Source: Paenibacillus agilis
Lineage (GTDB): Bacteria > Bacillota > Bacilli > Paenibacillales > Paenibacillaceae
DNA length: 64,000 nucleotides
Direction: 5' to 3'
NCBI RefSeq assembly: GCF_007786455.1
Contig: NZ_VNJK01000001.1
Span: 1,510,074 to 1,574,073, forward strand
Shown here: in pieces, positions 55,815-64,000 of the stretch
Position numbering within the stretch: position 1 is the first letter of the stretch
Layout of the letters: each line of letters starts with the position of its first letter
Notes under the pieces: generated by a model
Database searches by the model: none
What the model saw: only the letters and a program-made list of their open reading frames with translations
What the model was told of the DNA's origin: nothing
Made by a program: the position numbers and the translations under genes

Positions 55815-56855
55815 ATGACACCAGATGTAACGGTTCGTGAGCGTTCACGCCATGAGCAGCTAGGAATCTCGGATGATCAAGCTTTGGAGATGTATCGTAT
55901 GATGGTACTTGCACGCAAATACGACGAGAGGGGCTTGCTTCTGCAGCGCGCTGGCAAGGTTGGATTTCATGTATCAGGAATCGGCCAAGAAATGACACAA
56001 GTCGCAGCAGCTTTTGCCTTGGATCGGGAGAGGGATTATTTTCTGCCTTATTACCGTGACTATGGCTTTGTACTATCGGTTGGTGTGACGGTAAAGGACT
56101 TGATGCTCTCTATATTTGCGAAAGCAGAAGATATTAGCAGCGGAGGACGCCAGATGCCGGGTCATTTCGGATCGAAGCGTCATCGCATTGTGACAGGGTC
56201 AAGCCCAGTTACAACGCAAGTGCCGCATGCCGTAGGTATTGCATTGGCTGCTAAAATGCGCAAGCAGGATATCGTATCGTATGTAACGTTCGGTGAGGGC
56301 TCGAGCAATCAAGGAGATTTTCATGAAGGCTGCAACTTTGCTGGCGTTCATCGTCTTCCCGTTATTATAATGTGTCAGAACAATCAATACGCGATTTCTG
56401 TGCCTTTAGCCAAGCAGACGGCTGGACAAATAAGCGATCGGGCAGCAGGTTATGGTTTCCCGGGTGTGCGTGTTGATGGAACAGATCCACTAGAAGTATA
56501 TAGAGTCGTAAAGGAAGCGCGCGAACGTGCCATTCGTGGAGAGGGACCGACACTTATTGAATCGGTTATGTATCGATTGCAGCCGCATTCTACTTCGGAT
56601 AACGATCTAGCATATCGGACAAAGGAAGAAGTAGAGCAGCATCGTGCAAATGACGGGCTTCCCCGTTTTAAGCAATATTTGATAGATTGTGGTATATGGT
56701 CAGAAGCCCAAGAAGAGGCTTTAGTGAAAGAATTGTTAGCGATTATCAACGAAGCTACGGCTTATGCAGAGGAAGCTCCTTACCCTCATCCTGATGAAAC
56801 CTATACGCATGTGTATGCTGAATCGGAAGGAGGAGCGTCCAATGGCCGTTATTGA
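55815..56855 (+). CDS. bkdAA: Branched-chain 2-oxoacid dehydrogenase E1 alpha subunit
   Basis: 346 residues from ATG 55815, after AAGGGGGATC. Very close to Bacillus BkdAA: QMPGHFGSKRHRIVTGSSPVTTQVPHAVGIALA, thiamine diphosphate motif GEGSSNQGDFHEGCNFA...NNQYAISVP. Decarboxylates the 2-oxoacids of Val, Leu and Ile, giving branched primers for fatty acids. Overlaps bkdAB by 14 bases. Unlike B. subtilis, no ptb-bcd-buk or bkdR lies upstream. Confidence 0.95.
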   Translation: MTPDVTVRERSRHEQLGISDDQALEMYRMMVLARKYDERGLLLQRAGKVGFHVSGIGQEMTQVAAAFALDRERDYFLPYYRDYGFVLSVGVTVKDLMLSIFAKAEDISSGGRQMPGHFGSKRHRIVTGSSPVTTQVPHAVGIALAAKMRKQDIVSYVTFGEGSSNQGDFHEGCNFAGVHRLPVIIMCQNNQYAISVPLAKQTAGQISDRAAGYGFPGVRVDGTDPLEVYRVVKEARERAIRGEGPTLIESVMYRLQPHSTSDNDLAYRTKEEVEQHRANDGLPRFKQYLIDCGIWSEAQEEALVKELLAIINEATAYAEEAPYPHPDETYTHVYAESEGGASNGRY

Positions 56856-57825
56856 ATATATTGATGCCATTCGCTTGGCAATGAAAGAGGAAATGGAGCG
56901 CGATCCAGAAGTATTCGTGTTGGGAGAAGATGTTGGGGTAAAGGGCGGTGTCTTTACAACAACCAAAGGGTTGTACGAGCAGTTTGGTGAAGCTCGTGCA
57001 TTGGATACTCCATTGGCTGAGTCTGCTATTGCTGGAGTGGCGATTGGAGCTGCCATGGTAGGCATGAAGCCAATTGCTGAAATGCAATATTCGGACTTCA
57101 TGTTCCCGGCAGCGAACCAAATAATTAGCGAAGCAGCCAAGATTCGTTATCGCTCAAACAATGACTGGAACTGTCCAGTTGTCATTCGAGCACCGATTGG
57201 TGGAGGTATATTTGGTGGACTGTATCATTCCCAGTGTCCGGAATCGGTGTTCTTTGGTACACCGGGCTTGAAAATTGTTGCACCTTATACGGCATATGAT
57301 GCCAAAGGGCTGCTCAAAGCAGCGATACGTGATCCAGATCCAGTCATTTTCTTTGAAAATAAAAAGTGCTATCGGATGATCAAGGGTGAAGTTCCTGAAA
57401 CCGATTATATCGTTCCTATTGGTAAAGCAAACGTGATACGTGAGGGAGAAGACATCACTGTCATTGGCTATAGCTTACCGCTTCATTTCGCTATGCAGGC
57501 CGCTGAAGAATTGGTGTCAGAAGGAATAAGCGCTCATATTCTCGATCTGCGCACACTGCAGCCGCTTGATAAGGAAGGCATTTTAGAAGCGGTGGCGAAG
57601 ACAGGAAAAGTATTGATCGTTCATGAAGATAATAAGACGGGCGGTATTGGTGCAGAAGTGTCTGCGATTATTGCTGAAGAATTGCTGCATGAACTGGATG
57701 CACCGATAATGCGTCTATGCGGCCCTGACGTTCCGGCGATGCCGATCAGTCCTCCGCTAGAGCGAGAATTTATGTTAAACAAAGACAAGCTTAAAGAAGC
57801 GATGCGTAAGCTCGCTCAATACTAA
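56842..57825 (+). CDS. bkdAB: Branched-chain 2-oxoacid dehydrogenase E1 beta subunit
   Basis: 327 residues from ATG 56842 with AAGGAGGAG upstream; the longer frame lies within bkdAA. Transketolase pyrimidine and C-terminal domains (VFVLGEDVGVKGGVFTTTKGL, DTPLAESAIAGVAIGAAM, VIRAPIGGGIFGGLYHSQ). Pairs with BkdAA to form the alpha2beta2 E1. Confidence 0.96.
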   Translation: MAVIEYIDAIRLAMKEEMERDPEVFVLGEDVGVKGGVFTTTKGLYEQFGEARALDTPLAESAIAGVAIGAAMVGMKPIAEMQYSDFMFPAANQIISEAAKIRYRSNNDWNCPVVIRAPIGGGIFGGLYHSQCPESVFFGTPGLKIVAPYTAYDAKGLLKAAIRDPDPVIFFENKKCYRMIKGEVPETDYIVPIGKANVIREGEDITVIGYSLPLHFAMQAAEELVSEGISAHILDLRTLQPLDKEGILEAVAKTGKVLIVHEDNKTGGIGAEVSAIIAEELLHELDAPIMRLCGPDVPAMPISPPLEREFMLNKDKLKEAMRKLAQY

Positions 57826-57861
57826 TTGTGAAATAGCCGAAAGACGGGAGTGAAGTGATCG

Positions 57862-59385
57862 ATGTCAGACAATGGATTAACGAAGGAGATTACGATGCCG
57901 CAGCTTGCGGAATCCCTCGTATCAGCGACACTCAATAAGTGGTTGAAGCAGCCTGGCGAAGCGTTTGAAGCTTATGAACCGATCTGTGAAGTGTTTACGG
58001 AGAAAGTCGTCGCTGAGATTCCCGCTACCGAAAGCGGGGTTATGGGCATGCATCTCGTGCATGAGGGCGATGTGGTTGAAGTAGGTAAAGTTATTTGTAC
58101 GTATCTTACAGGTGCTAAAGTAGATGCTTCATCTGAGGCAGCTGGAGCAGGCGAGAAGGTTGTGAATGGAACGGGTGCAGTAAGAGTAGGTGCAGGACAG
58201 CATCATGCTGCGTCAATTTCCAGTTCCACAGAAATTACAGCAGACAAGCTTAGGTCTGTTGCCGAACAGGTTGGCATGCTATACAACAATGAAAATGCTC
58301 CGATGCGTGCGCGATTATCTCCTGCTGTACAGCGGCTGGCGAGTGAATATGATGTTGATTTGAAAAATGTTCAAGGATCAGGCCTTGGCGGACGTATTAC
58401 CCGTAAGGACGTTTTGCAATTTATTGAGCTTCGCGGCAATGTTACGCATGAAGCGTTGAAGCAAGGCGCAGATGTTATAAATGGCGGTTTATCTGCAGTT
58501 GTACCAGTAGAAATGAAAAATAGTCAGCTCCAGTACCAGCAGAATGAAGAACAATTGGCTGGTCTTGATCAAAGCTTGGCTGCAGATGCAAGCTCAGTCA
58601 GCCTGCCGGTTCGGAGTTCGGGTCTGCATCTGTCGGAATCTCCGCGAGTACCGCATATCGATGTGGAGAGGCCGCAGACTGTAGGCGATGGTGAGCACTT
58701 TATCAATGTAACACCAATCCGTAATACGATCGCAACACGTATGCGCCAGAGTGTCTCTGAAATCCCTCATGCGTGGACGATGATTGAGGTTGATGTTACA
58801 AACTTGGTAGAGCTTCGCAATAAGTGGAAGGATGAATTCCGACGCAAAGAAGGCGTCAATCTGACTTATTTGGCATTTGTTCTTAAAGCAGTTGTAAATG
58901 CGATCAAAGATTACCCGATTATGAATTCGGTGTGGGCCGTTGATAAGATTATTGTGAAGCGTGACGTAAATATTTCATTGTCTGTGGGCACAGAAGATTC
59001 CGTCATGGTTCCGGTTATTAAAAAAGCGGATCAGAAAAACATTGCAGGTTTGGCTAGAGAAATAGATGACTTGGCACGTCGCACACGTGAAGGCAAGCTC
59101 ACTCTGGAGGACATGCAAGGCGGTACATTTACGTTCAACAATACAGGTTCATTTGGTTCCATCCAATCATATCCAATTATTAACTATCCGCAAGCTGCAA
59201 TCATTACCTTTGAATCAATTGTGAAGCGTCCGGTTGTTATTAATGATATGATCGGGGTTCGATCAATGGCCAATATGTGCTTGTCTCTCGATCATCGTAT
59301 TTTGGATGGTGTCATTTGCGGTCGATTCCTCCAACGTGTAAAAGAAAATTTGGAAAGCTATAATTCGGATACGAAATTATATTGA
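57862..59385 (+). CDS. bkdB: Branched-chain 2-oxoacid dehydrogenase E2 (dihydrolipoyl acyltransferase)
   Basis: 507 residues, about 80 longer than Bacillus BkdB because of long linkers. Lipoyl domain 8-85 with the lipoylated Lys48 in EVFTEKVVAE; subunit-binding domain about 152-190 (ARLSPAVQRLASEYDVDL...GRITRKDVLQFI); catalytic domain from about 283, with IPHAWTMIEVDVTN, GTFTFNNTGSFGS and the active-site SLDHRILDG. Transfers the branched acyl group to CoA. Followed by lipB, which can supply its octanoyl group. Confidence 0.95.
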   Translation: MSDNGLTKEITMPQLAESLVSATLNKWLKQPGEAFEAYEPICEVFTEKVVAEIPATESGVMGMHLVHEGDVVEVGKVICTYLTGAKVDASSEAAGAGEKVVNGTGAVRVGAGQHHAASISSSTEITADKLRSVAEQVGMLYNNENAPMRARLSPAVQRLASEYDVDLKNVQGSGLGGRITRKDVLQFIELRGNVTHEALKQGADVINGGLSAVVPVEMKNSQLQYQQNEEQLAGLDQSLAADASSVSLPVRSSGLHLSESPRVPHIDVERPQTVGDGEHFINVTPIRNTIATRMRQSVSEIPHAWTMIEVDVTNLVELRNKWKDEFRRKEGVNLTYLAFVLKAVVNAIKDYPIMNSVWAVDKIIVKRDVNISLSVGTEDSVMVPVIKKADQKNIAGLAREIDDLARRTREGKLTLEDMQGGTFTFNNTGSFGSIQSYPIINYPQAAIITFESIVKRPVVINDMIGVRSMANMCLSLDHRILDGVICGRFLQRVKENLESYNSDTKLY

Positions 59386-59440
59386 TGGGTTCATTCCGTG
59401 GTATACTAGAGTAGGATGTCAGAGAAGAAAGAGTGATAGC

Positions 59441-60172
59441 ATGATGAACAGACAGCAGGATCAGATCAGTTTGGAAACGACTAACACTCAGGCGCTGCAC
59501 CTACATACCTATGGAAAATTGGATTATAAGCATGCATGGGATATGCAGAAAGACATTGTAAAGCAGATCGATAAAGGTTTAGCGAAGGATACATTGTTTT
59601 TGCTGGAGCATCCACCAACCTATACGATTGGTTCTCAGCGTAACCCTGAGCATTTGCTCTTATCCGCCGAACAGTTGGAGAAACAGGGAATTTCTGTTTA
59701 CGAAATTGATCGTGGCGGTGATATTACGTATCATGGGCCAGGTCAGCTAGTTGGTTATCCTATGCTGCTGCTTGAAGGTCCAAGCTTGGACTTACATGGA
59801 TACTTAAGAAACTTGGAAGAAATGATGATTCAGTATCTTGCTTCCTATGGTATCGTTGGGGATCGCAAGCCAGATTTTACTGGTGTATGGGTCGGCAATG
59901 AAAAGATTGCAGCGATCGGAGTTAAGTTCAACAAGTGTAGAAGCCGCAGAGGATTTGTTACGAGTCATGGGTTTGCTTTTAATATTAAGCAAGGAATTCA
60001 GCATACTGGATTTACCGGAATCGTTCCGTGCGGCATTCAACAATTCGGAGTAACGTCATTAGAAGATGTAACAGGTCTAACCTTTACGGTAGAGCAGGTA
60101 GGGCAGGAATTGCTGCCTCATTTTATGAATGTATTTGGATATCCTGAGATCATTCATCATTCCATCTCCTAA
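59441..60172 (+). CDS. lipB: Octanoyl-[ACP]:protein N-octanoyltransferase LipB
   Basis: 243 residues. LipB signatures are RGGDITYHGPGQLVGYPML (about residues 92-110), KIAAIGVKF with the catalytic Lys, and IVPCGIQQFGVTSL with the catalytic Cys. It moves octanoyl from ACP to lipoyl domains, the first step of lipoate synthesis. B. subtilis uses LipM/LipL instead, so the LipB type here is notable. It follows bkdB by 55 bases; a TATACT (59402-59407) could give it its own promoter. Confidence 0.95.
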   Translation: MMNRQQDQISLETTNTQALHLHTYGKLDYKHAWDMQKDIVKQIDKGLAKDTLFLLEHPPTYTIGSQRNPEHLLLSAEQLEKQGISVYEIDRGGDITYHGPGQLVGYPMLLLEGPSLDLHGYLRNLEEMMIQYLASYGIVGDRKPDFTGVWVGNEKIAAIGVKFNKCRSRRGFVTSHGFAFNIKQGIQHTGFTGIVPCGIQQFGVTSLEDVTGLTFTVEQVGQELLPHFMNVFGYPEIIHHSIS

Positions 60173-60184
60173 CATAACACGTTG

Positions 60185-60208
60185 AAAGCCATGCTGATAG
60201 CATGGCTT
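60185..60208. terminator. Hairpin between lipB and the small membrane protein gene
   Basis: A 10-bp perfect stem AAGCCATGCT / AGCATGGCTT with a 3-nt loop and no T-run on either strand. It lies between convergent genes and may end both. Confidence 0.55.
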
Positions 60209-60321
60209 CATCCGTAGGTACATGTAAAGATGTGTGGACAATTAGCAAGCAGGCTTGTCCTGCCTGAACGATTCTATACGACCGAACCGAATGGTGCTTG
60301 GAAACTTCTCAAAGCGATATC

Positions 60322-60426
60322 TTATAGACCATATAGTATCGGTTCAATAAGGAAGATTAAAGTGGAAGCGATCATAGCGATGAGCATGACGTAGACAATG
60401 ATCTTAAACCAACGTTTGGATTGCAT
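60322..60426 (-). CDS. Prli42-like small membrane protein
   Basis: A 34-residue product, MQSKRWFKIIVYVMLIAMIA followed by STLIFLIEPILYGL: a short basic head and a single transmembrane helix. AAAGGAG lies nine bases before the ATG whose first base is 60426. Size, the basic K/R-W/F-K start, the VYVMLIAMIxST core and its location fit Prli42, the membrane anchor of the stressosome described in Listeria and conserved in Bacilli. Assignment is by pattern only; short hydrophobic proteins give weak homology. Confidence 0.65.
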   Translation of the reverse strand: MQSKRWFKIIVYVMLIAMIASTLIFLIEPILYGL

Positions 60427-60503
60427 AGGAAAGCACTCCTTTCTCTCTAAATCAATGATATACTATTTATTCTAACGAAAAATGAGTGTGGAGGAAAGAT
60501 ACC

Positions 60504-61634
60504 ATGGTACAACAAGAACGATTAGTACAACATTTTTTGCAATTGGTTCAAGTAGATAGTGAAACACGCTATGAGCGTGAAATCTGTGATTTGCTAAAAA
60601 AACAGTTCAGCGATCTTGGACTTGACGTATACGAAGATGATACAGAAGAGAAGTCTGGACATGGCGCAGGCAACCTAATTGTAACGTGGCCAGCATCTGA
60701 AGGGCAAGAGCAGGCGAAGCGCATTTTCTTCACTTCGCATATGGATACAGTAACACCTGGTAAAGGCATTAAGCCTGTTATCGATGCAGATGGCATGATT
60801 CGCAGCGATGGCACAACCATTCTTGGAGCGGATGACAAAGCAGGTCTTGCTGCTATGTTCGAAGCGATTCGTGTAGTGCAAGAATCCGGCAAAGCACATG
60901 GTCAAATTCAATTCGTCATTACGGTAGGAGAAGAATCAGGCCTAAATGGTGCTCGTGTTATGGATGCATCCCTCTTGAAGGCTGATTTGGGTTATGCATT
61001 GGATTCGAACGGTGAGATCGGTTCTATTGCAGTTGCTGCACCAACACAAGCGAAGATTACGATGGAGATTTTCGGGAAGTCTGCACATGCTGGCGTTAAC
61101 CCTGAATATGGTATCAGCGCAATTCAAGTGGCAGGTAAAGCTGTGGCACGCATGCCGCTTGGTCGTATCGATCACGAGACGACAGCGAACATCGGACGCT
61201 TCGAAGGTGGCGGTGCGACGAACATCGTATGCGATTATGTCAAGCTGACAGCTGAAGCGAGAAGTATCGTTCAAGATAAGATGGATAAGCAAACAGCTGC
61301 TATGAAGGAAGCGCTTGAATCAGCAGCTACGGAGTACGGCGCTCGTGCTAATTTCACAAGTGAAGTGATGTACCCAGCCTTTAACTTCACAGAAGAAGAT
61401 GAAGTTGTGCAGCTGGTTGCTCGTGCGAATGAGAAAATTGGCGTGAAGACAAGTGTGTTCCATTCCGGCGGCGGCAGCGATGCAAATATTTTCAACGGTC
61501 ATGGAGTTCCTACCGTTAACCTTGCAGTTGGCTACAAAGATATCCATACGACGAATGAGCATATCCACACTTCGGATTTGGTGAAGACAACTGAGCTTGT
61601 TGTTGCGATTATTGAAGAAGCAATTAAAGCGTAG
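60504..61634 (+). CDS. yqjE: M20/M42 metallopeptidase, tripeptidase T-like (YqjE)
   Basis: 376 residues from ATG 60504 (TGGAGGAAAG upstream). Very close to Bacillus YqjE: FTSHMDTVTPG (His and Asp metal ligands), TTILGADDKAGLAAMFEAI, VGEESGLNGA (catalytic Glu pair), GYALDSNGEIG and HSGGGSDANIF, with the M20 lid/dimerisation domain in between. A cytoplasmic zinc aminopeptidase acting on short peptides is likely; the natural substrate is unknown. A strong terminator follows. Confidence 0.93.
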   Translation: MVQQERLVQHFLQLVQVDSETRYEREICDLLKKQFSDLGLDVYEDDTEEKSGHGAGNLIVTWPASEGQEQAKRIFFTSHMDTVTPGKGIKPVIDADGMIRSDGTTILGADDKAGLAAMFEAIRVVQESGKAHGQIQFVITVGEESGLNGARVMDASLLKADLGYALDSNGEIGSIAVAAPTQAKITMEIFGKSAHAGVNPEYGISAIQVAGKAVARMPLGRIDHETTANIGRFEGGGATNIVCDYVKLTAEARSIVQDKMDKQTAAMKEALESAATEYGARANFTSEVMYPAFNFTEEDEVVQLVARANEKIGVKTSVFHSGGGSDANIFNGHGVPTVNLAVGYKDIHTTNEHIHTSDLVKTTELVVAIIEEAIKA

Positions 61635-61726
61635 CCTGAAACGAATTCTCAACTAAAGTTATCTAACGTATGGTGCTGTGCATAATGTATTTAATGTATT
61701 TTGCATCAGCAAGATTATTAGACGAA

Positions 61727-61778
61727 AGAAGCATCCTTATTCACTTTTTTCTAGTGAAAGAGGATGCTTCTCTTTTTG
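61727..61778 (+). terminator. Rho-independent terminator after yqjE
   Basis: AGAAGCATCCT pairs with AGGATGCTTCT, inner TCACT/AGTGA, followed by CTTTTTG. Confidence 0.88.
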
Positions 61779-61813
61779 CTGCGTTATTCGAATCCGTTGG
61801 AAAGCTGGAGTAA

Positions 61814-63094
61814 TCACTTTGCTGTGCTTAACGATTTACCAACTTCTACGTTTTCTGCTTCTTTGGTAGGCTGCTTAGATGAAGATAAATTGATGTAAAG
61901 GCTCAGCCACGCACCAAAAGCGACTACGATACCTGCAAGTGTAAAGACAACAACGAGTGAGTACTGTTCCTTAATAAATCCAGCCATCGCGGAAGAAATC
62001 ATAATGCTTGCAGTAAACATAGGTGCTGTAATTCCGCTTACACGTCCAATATAATTTTCGTCCACAAACTGAATGTACCATGTACTCAAAATAACTTGCA
62101 GTGCTGCAAGCAGCAAACCACTCAGGAAACGAATGCCTAGTGTTAACCATAAAATCGTGGACCATCCTTCAACAACTAACGATATGGCTAATCCTAATAT
62201 AGAAATGGCTAGAATGATTTTGCGGTGCTTCTGAATAAATGCTCCGCATGCAGATGCGATGCTAATACCGACGAACAAACCAACACCAGCAGCCGTCGTT
62301 ATCCATGGCAATGCTTCTTTAGGCAGACCAAGCCGTTCTGTTACGATAAAAATTTCTAGAGGTTGAATCAATCCAATTCCAAGACCGATGACAATTTGAG
62401 TAAGAGTTAGTAGGCGCAGGCTAGATTGTGTCCATACATAGGTAAAGCCTGCTTTAATATCATCCAGCACCGGTGTAGCCTCTTTCTTCTCTCGCTTATA
62501 GGAGGGTAGAGCAAGCTGAATAAGTGATGCTAATGTAAAAATACAGCATAGTACGATTAAAGAGCCTTGCAAACCTATCAATGTATATAGGCTAGCTCCG
62601 ATAATAGGGCCCACGATGACGAAAATAGATTGAAGACCTTGCGTAATTCCCATTGCAGTTGGCACTTGGGATTCAGGAACGTGTCTCTTGAACAGTACGG
62701 AAGAAGAAGGTACTGAAAATTGGCTCACAATCGCAGAGACTACGGTAGCTAGAAATACGGCTTGCCAAATGCCTGATGCGAGACAGAGCATGATGACGAC
62801 GATCGACAAGGCACTGAGCAAGTCGCCGATTACGACTGTCCATTTCGGATTCCAGCGATCCGCGAATACACCGCCGATTAAGGAAAAGATAAATATCGGT
62901 GCCATTTCAAATACAGTGAGCAAGGAAATGGCTACTGCGTTGCCATTCGTCATCTCCGTTACTGCGAATAGAAGTGCCATATTTCGTACCCATATGCCAA
63001 TTTGTTGGAGTAAATCAGCAGAAGCTACGATTAGGAAAACTCGATTGGTCCATAAAGAAGGTGGTGCGGCTACAGGTGTAGCAGTGCTTGACAT
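61814..63094 (-). CDS. MFS drug exporter (EntS/MefA-like)
   Basis: 426 residues, about twelve hydrophobic segments, with the MFS_3 group stretch FSLIGGVFADRWNPKWTVVIGDLLSA between helices 2 and 3. Members export macrolides, enterobactin or other small molecules; the substrate is unknown. AGGGGGAT precedes the ATG. The tetR gene lies upstream in the same orientation with an operator-like element between, so the pair is probably a ligand-induced efflux module. Confidence 0.88.
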   Translation of the reverse strand: MSSTATPVAAPPSLWTNRVFLIVASADLLQQIGIWVRNMALLFAVTEMTNGNAVAISLLTVFEMAPIFIFSLIGGVFADRWNPKWTVVIGDLLSALSIVVIMLCLASGIWQAVFLATVVSAIVSQFSVPSSSVLFKRHVPESQVPTAMGITQGLQSIFVIVGPIIGASLYTLIGLQGSLIVLCCIFTLASLIQLALPSYKREKKEATPVLDDIKAGFTYVWTQSSLRLLTLTQIVIGLGIGLIQPLEIFIVTERLGLPKEALPWITTAAGVGLFVGISIASACGAFIQKHRKIILAISILGLAISLVVEGWSTILWLTLGIRFLSGLLLAALQVILSTWYIQFVDENYIGRVSGITAPMFTASIMISSAMAGFIKEQYSLVVVFTLAGIVVAFGAWLSLYINLSSSKQPTKEAENVEVGKSLSTAK

Positions 63095-63117
63095 GATTCA
63101 TTATCCCCCTAAATAAA

Positions 63118-63141
63118 ATTATACTGACTGTCCGGTTTAAT
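63118..63141 (-). promoter_or_regulatory. TetR-type operator upstream of the MFS gene
   Basis: A 24-base element that begins ATTATACTGAC and ends CGGTTTAAT on the + strand. It shares 19 of 24 bases, in inverted orientation, with the element at 63805-63828 in front of the tetR gene. The core ACTGACTGTCCGGT is partly palindromic. Confidence 0.65.
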
Positions 63142-63191
63142 AATGGGTGAAAATAAAGATGGATCTTTTCATCCATCTATTTCATCCTATA

Positions 63192-63785
63192 TTATGCGCG
63201 AATACCGTTAAGGAACACATCGATCGCCTTGCGATGTATCGATTCAATTTCTTCGAGTGAGTAGTTGTCAAATTGAATGATGCCTAGCCCTCCTAAAATA
63301 CTATACAGCAACAAGGCTAGCTTCTCTGGATCATCCTCAGCGAATTCCTTCAGTTTGATGCCTTCTTGAATCACATCAAGAATAAGCGGAAGCGGGAATT
63401 TTGACATTTCCACAATTTTCTCGATCACTTCAGGATCTGCACCTTTTGTCCCGGAAAATTCCATCGATGCTTGCATTAACGGATTTTCAAAATCATGAGC
63501 GAAATGATGTGCGATCGCATAAAGCTTCTCGGTCGCGGTTGAAGCAAGTTTGAATCGTTCTGTGCATTTATAGATCCAATCGACCATATTTAACTCAAGT
63601 AAGTACATAAATAGCTGCTCTTTACTTTTGAAATGATAGTAAATGCTGCCTTTACTCATGCCAGATGATTCTCGAATCTGCTCCATAGAAGTGGCTTGGT
63701 ATCCTTGTTGAATAAAGAGCTGCTTCGCAGCGGCGGCTATTGCTTGCTTAGTCTGTTCGGCTTCTTCTGCAGTTCGACGTGCCAT
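63192..63785 (-). CDS. TetR family transcriptional regulator
   Basis: 197 residues. N-terminal helix-turn-helix AAKQLFIQQGYQATSMEQIRESSGMSKGSIYYHFKSKEQLFMYLL (residues 19-62) and a helical ligand domain. GGAGG precedes the ATG whose first base is 63785. It is co-oriented with, and 97 bases upstream of, the MFS exporter gene. It probably represses both itself and the exporter through the matched elements in front of each gene. Confidence 0.93.
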   Translation of the reverse strand: MARRTAEEAEQTKQAIAAAAKQLFIQQGYQATSMEQIRESSGMSKGSIYYHFKSKEQLFMYLLELNMVDWIYKCTERFKLASTATEKLYAIAHHFAHDFENPLMQASMEFSGTKGADPEVIEKIVEMSKFPLPLILDVIQEGIKLKEFAEDDPEKLALLLYSILGGLGIIQFDNYSLEEIESIHRKAIDVFLNGIRA

Positions 63786-63804
63786 GAATAAGTATCCTCC
63801 ATTT

Positions 63805-63828
63805 ATTAGAACGATCGGTCAGTATAAT
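63805..63828 (-). promoter_or_regulatory. TetR-type operator upstream of tetR gene
   Basis: On the minus strand the element begins ATTATACTGAC and ends CGTTCTAAT, matching the MFS-side copy. It lies immediately downstream of the tetR -10 box. Confidence 0.65.
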
Positions 63829-63831
63829 TCA

Positions 63832-63860
63832 ATCTTAGCTTGATTGGGAGGAAGTGTCAA
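63832..63860 (-). promoter_or_regulatory. Sigma-A promoter of the tetR gene
   Basis: On the minus strand TTGACA (63860-63855), exactly 17 bp, TAAGAT (63837-63832). The operator element follows directly. Confidence 0.7.
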
Positions 63861-63896
63861 GCTGAATAAAAGCGGATTGATTTCGTCATAAATCCG

Positions 63897-64000
63897 TTAT
63901 TTTTTTTGCGGCTTACTTAATATATCCGATATTTTCGCGTCTTTTCCTTCTTTCATCATCATGCGTCGTAAAGTTGCGCTTATATCGTAGCCTTTACCAG
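63897..64000 (-). CDS. C-terminal end of an unknown protein (runs off the right edge)
   Basis: Thirty-four codons on the minus strand, open to the window edge, ending ...GKGYDISATLRRMMMKEGK..SDILSKPQKK and TAA. Basic and Met-rich, with no family I recognise. The stop is preceded by a run of eight A on the coding strand. Confidence 0.45.
   Translation of the reverse strand, partial: GKGYDISATLRRMMMKEGKDAKISDILSKPQKK

Overview
The window is chromosomal DNA from a low-to-mid GC, endospore-forming Firmicute, most likely Paenibacillus or a close relative. The evidence is the complete spoIIIA operon, spoIVB and spo0A, a gene order from the yqhQ-type gene to spo0A that closely follows the Bacillus subtilis chromosome, strong AGGAGG ribosome sites, a methionine T-box, and secreted proteins with copper-amine-oxidase-like N-terminal domains that are common in Paenibacillus. 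I saw no rRNA or tRNA gene, CRISPR array, prophage or intact insertion sequence.

Region by region. 1-4 kb: the 3' part of a family 3 beta-N-acetylhexosaminidase and a large secreted copper-amine-oxidase-like/PKD protein. 4-12 kb: a metal and translation block with a Zur-type regulator, yidD, methionyl-tRNA synthetase behind a T-box, the zinc ABC transporter znuA-znuC-znuB, ccdA and mntR. The znu promoter is a consensus sigma-A promoter with a near-perfect Zur operator just after the -10 box. 12-18 kb: a secreted GHL10 glycosidase-like protein, a patatin lipase, an acetyltransferase, a YjbR protein, and yqhQ and a small membrane protein on the minus strand. 18-23 kb: yqhR, aroQ, an aminopeptidase P-like gene, efp, aspartokinase, and a minus-strand 2-phosphosulfolactate phosphatase. 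23.5-29.4 kb: spoIIIAA-AH. 29.5-45.6 kb: accB-accC, an Asp23/AmaP/DUF2273 envelope-stress trio, nusB, folD, xseAB, ispA, a structured RNA resembling 6S RNA, dxs, tlyA, a small membrane protein, argR/ahrC, recN, spoIVB and spo0A. The spo0A gene has a sigma-H promoter with 0A boxes.

45.7-53.5 kb is the least conserved part: an HxlR regulator beside the decayed end of a nitroreductase, an amidohydrolase, the tail of a MazG/PRA-PH-like pyrophosphohydrolase, a three-gene ABC-2 transporter, a VanZ-RDD membrane protein and an unknown basic, Pro/Gly-rich protein. 53.5-60.2 kb: DUF2627 (minus strand) and a branched-chain 2-oxoacid dehydrogenase set (E3, E1alpha, E1beta, E2) followed by lipB. A FapR-like operator lies in the E1alpha leader. 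60.2-64 kb: a 34-residue membrane protein like Prli42, a PepT-like peptidase, an MFS exporter with its TetR regulator (each preceded by the same operator-like element), and the tail of an unknown gene that runs off the right edge.

Functional themes are zinc and manganese homeostasis (Zur, ZnuACB, MntR), fatty-acid precursor supply (AccBC, Bkd complex, LipB), isoprenoid and folate metabolism, and commitment to and execution of sporulation (Spo0A, SpoIIIA channel, SpoIVB). The observations most worth checking are the FapR-like site ahead of bkd, the 6S-like RNA ahead of dxs, the apparent AUU start of spoIIIAB, the paired TetR-type operators and the two gene remnants around 46.4 and 48.4 kb.
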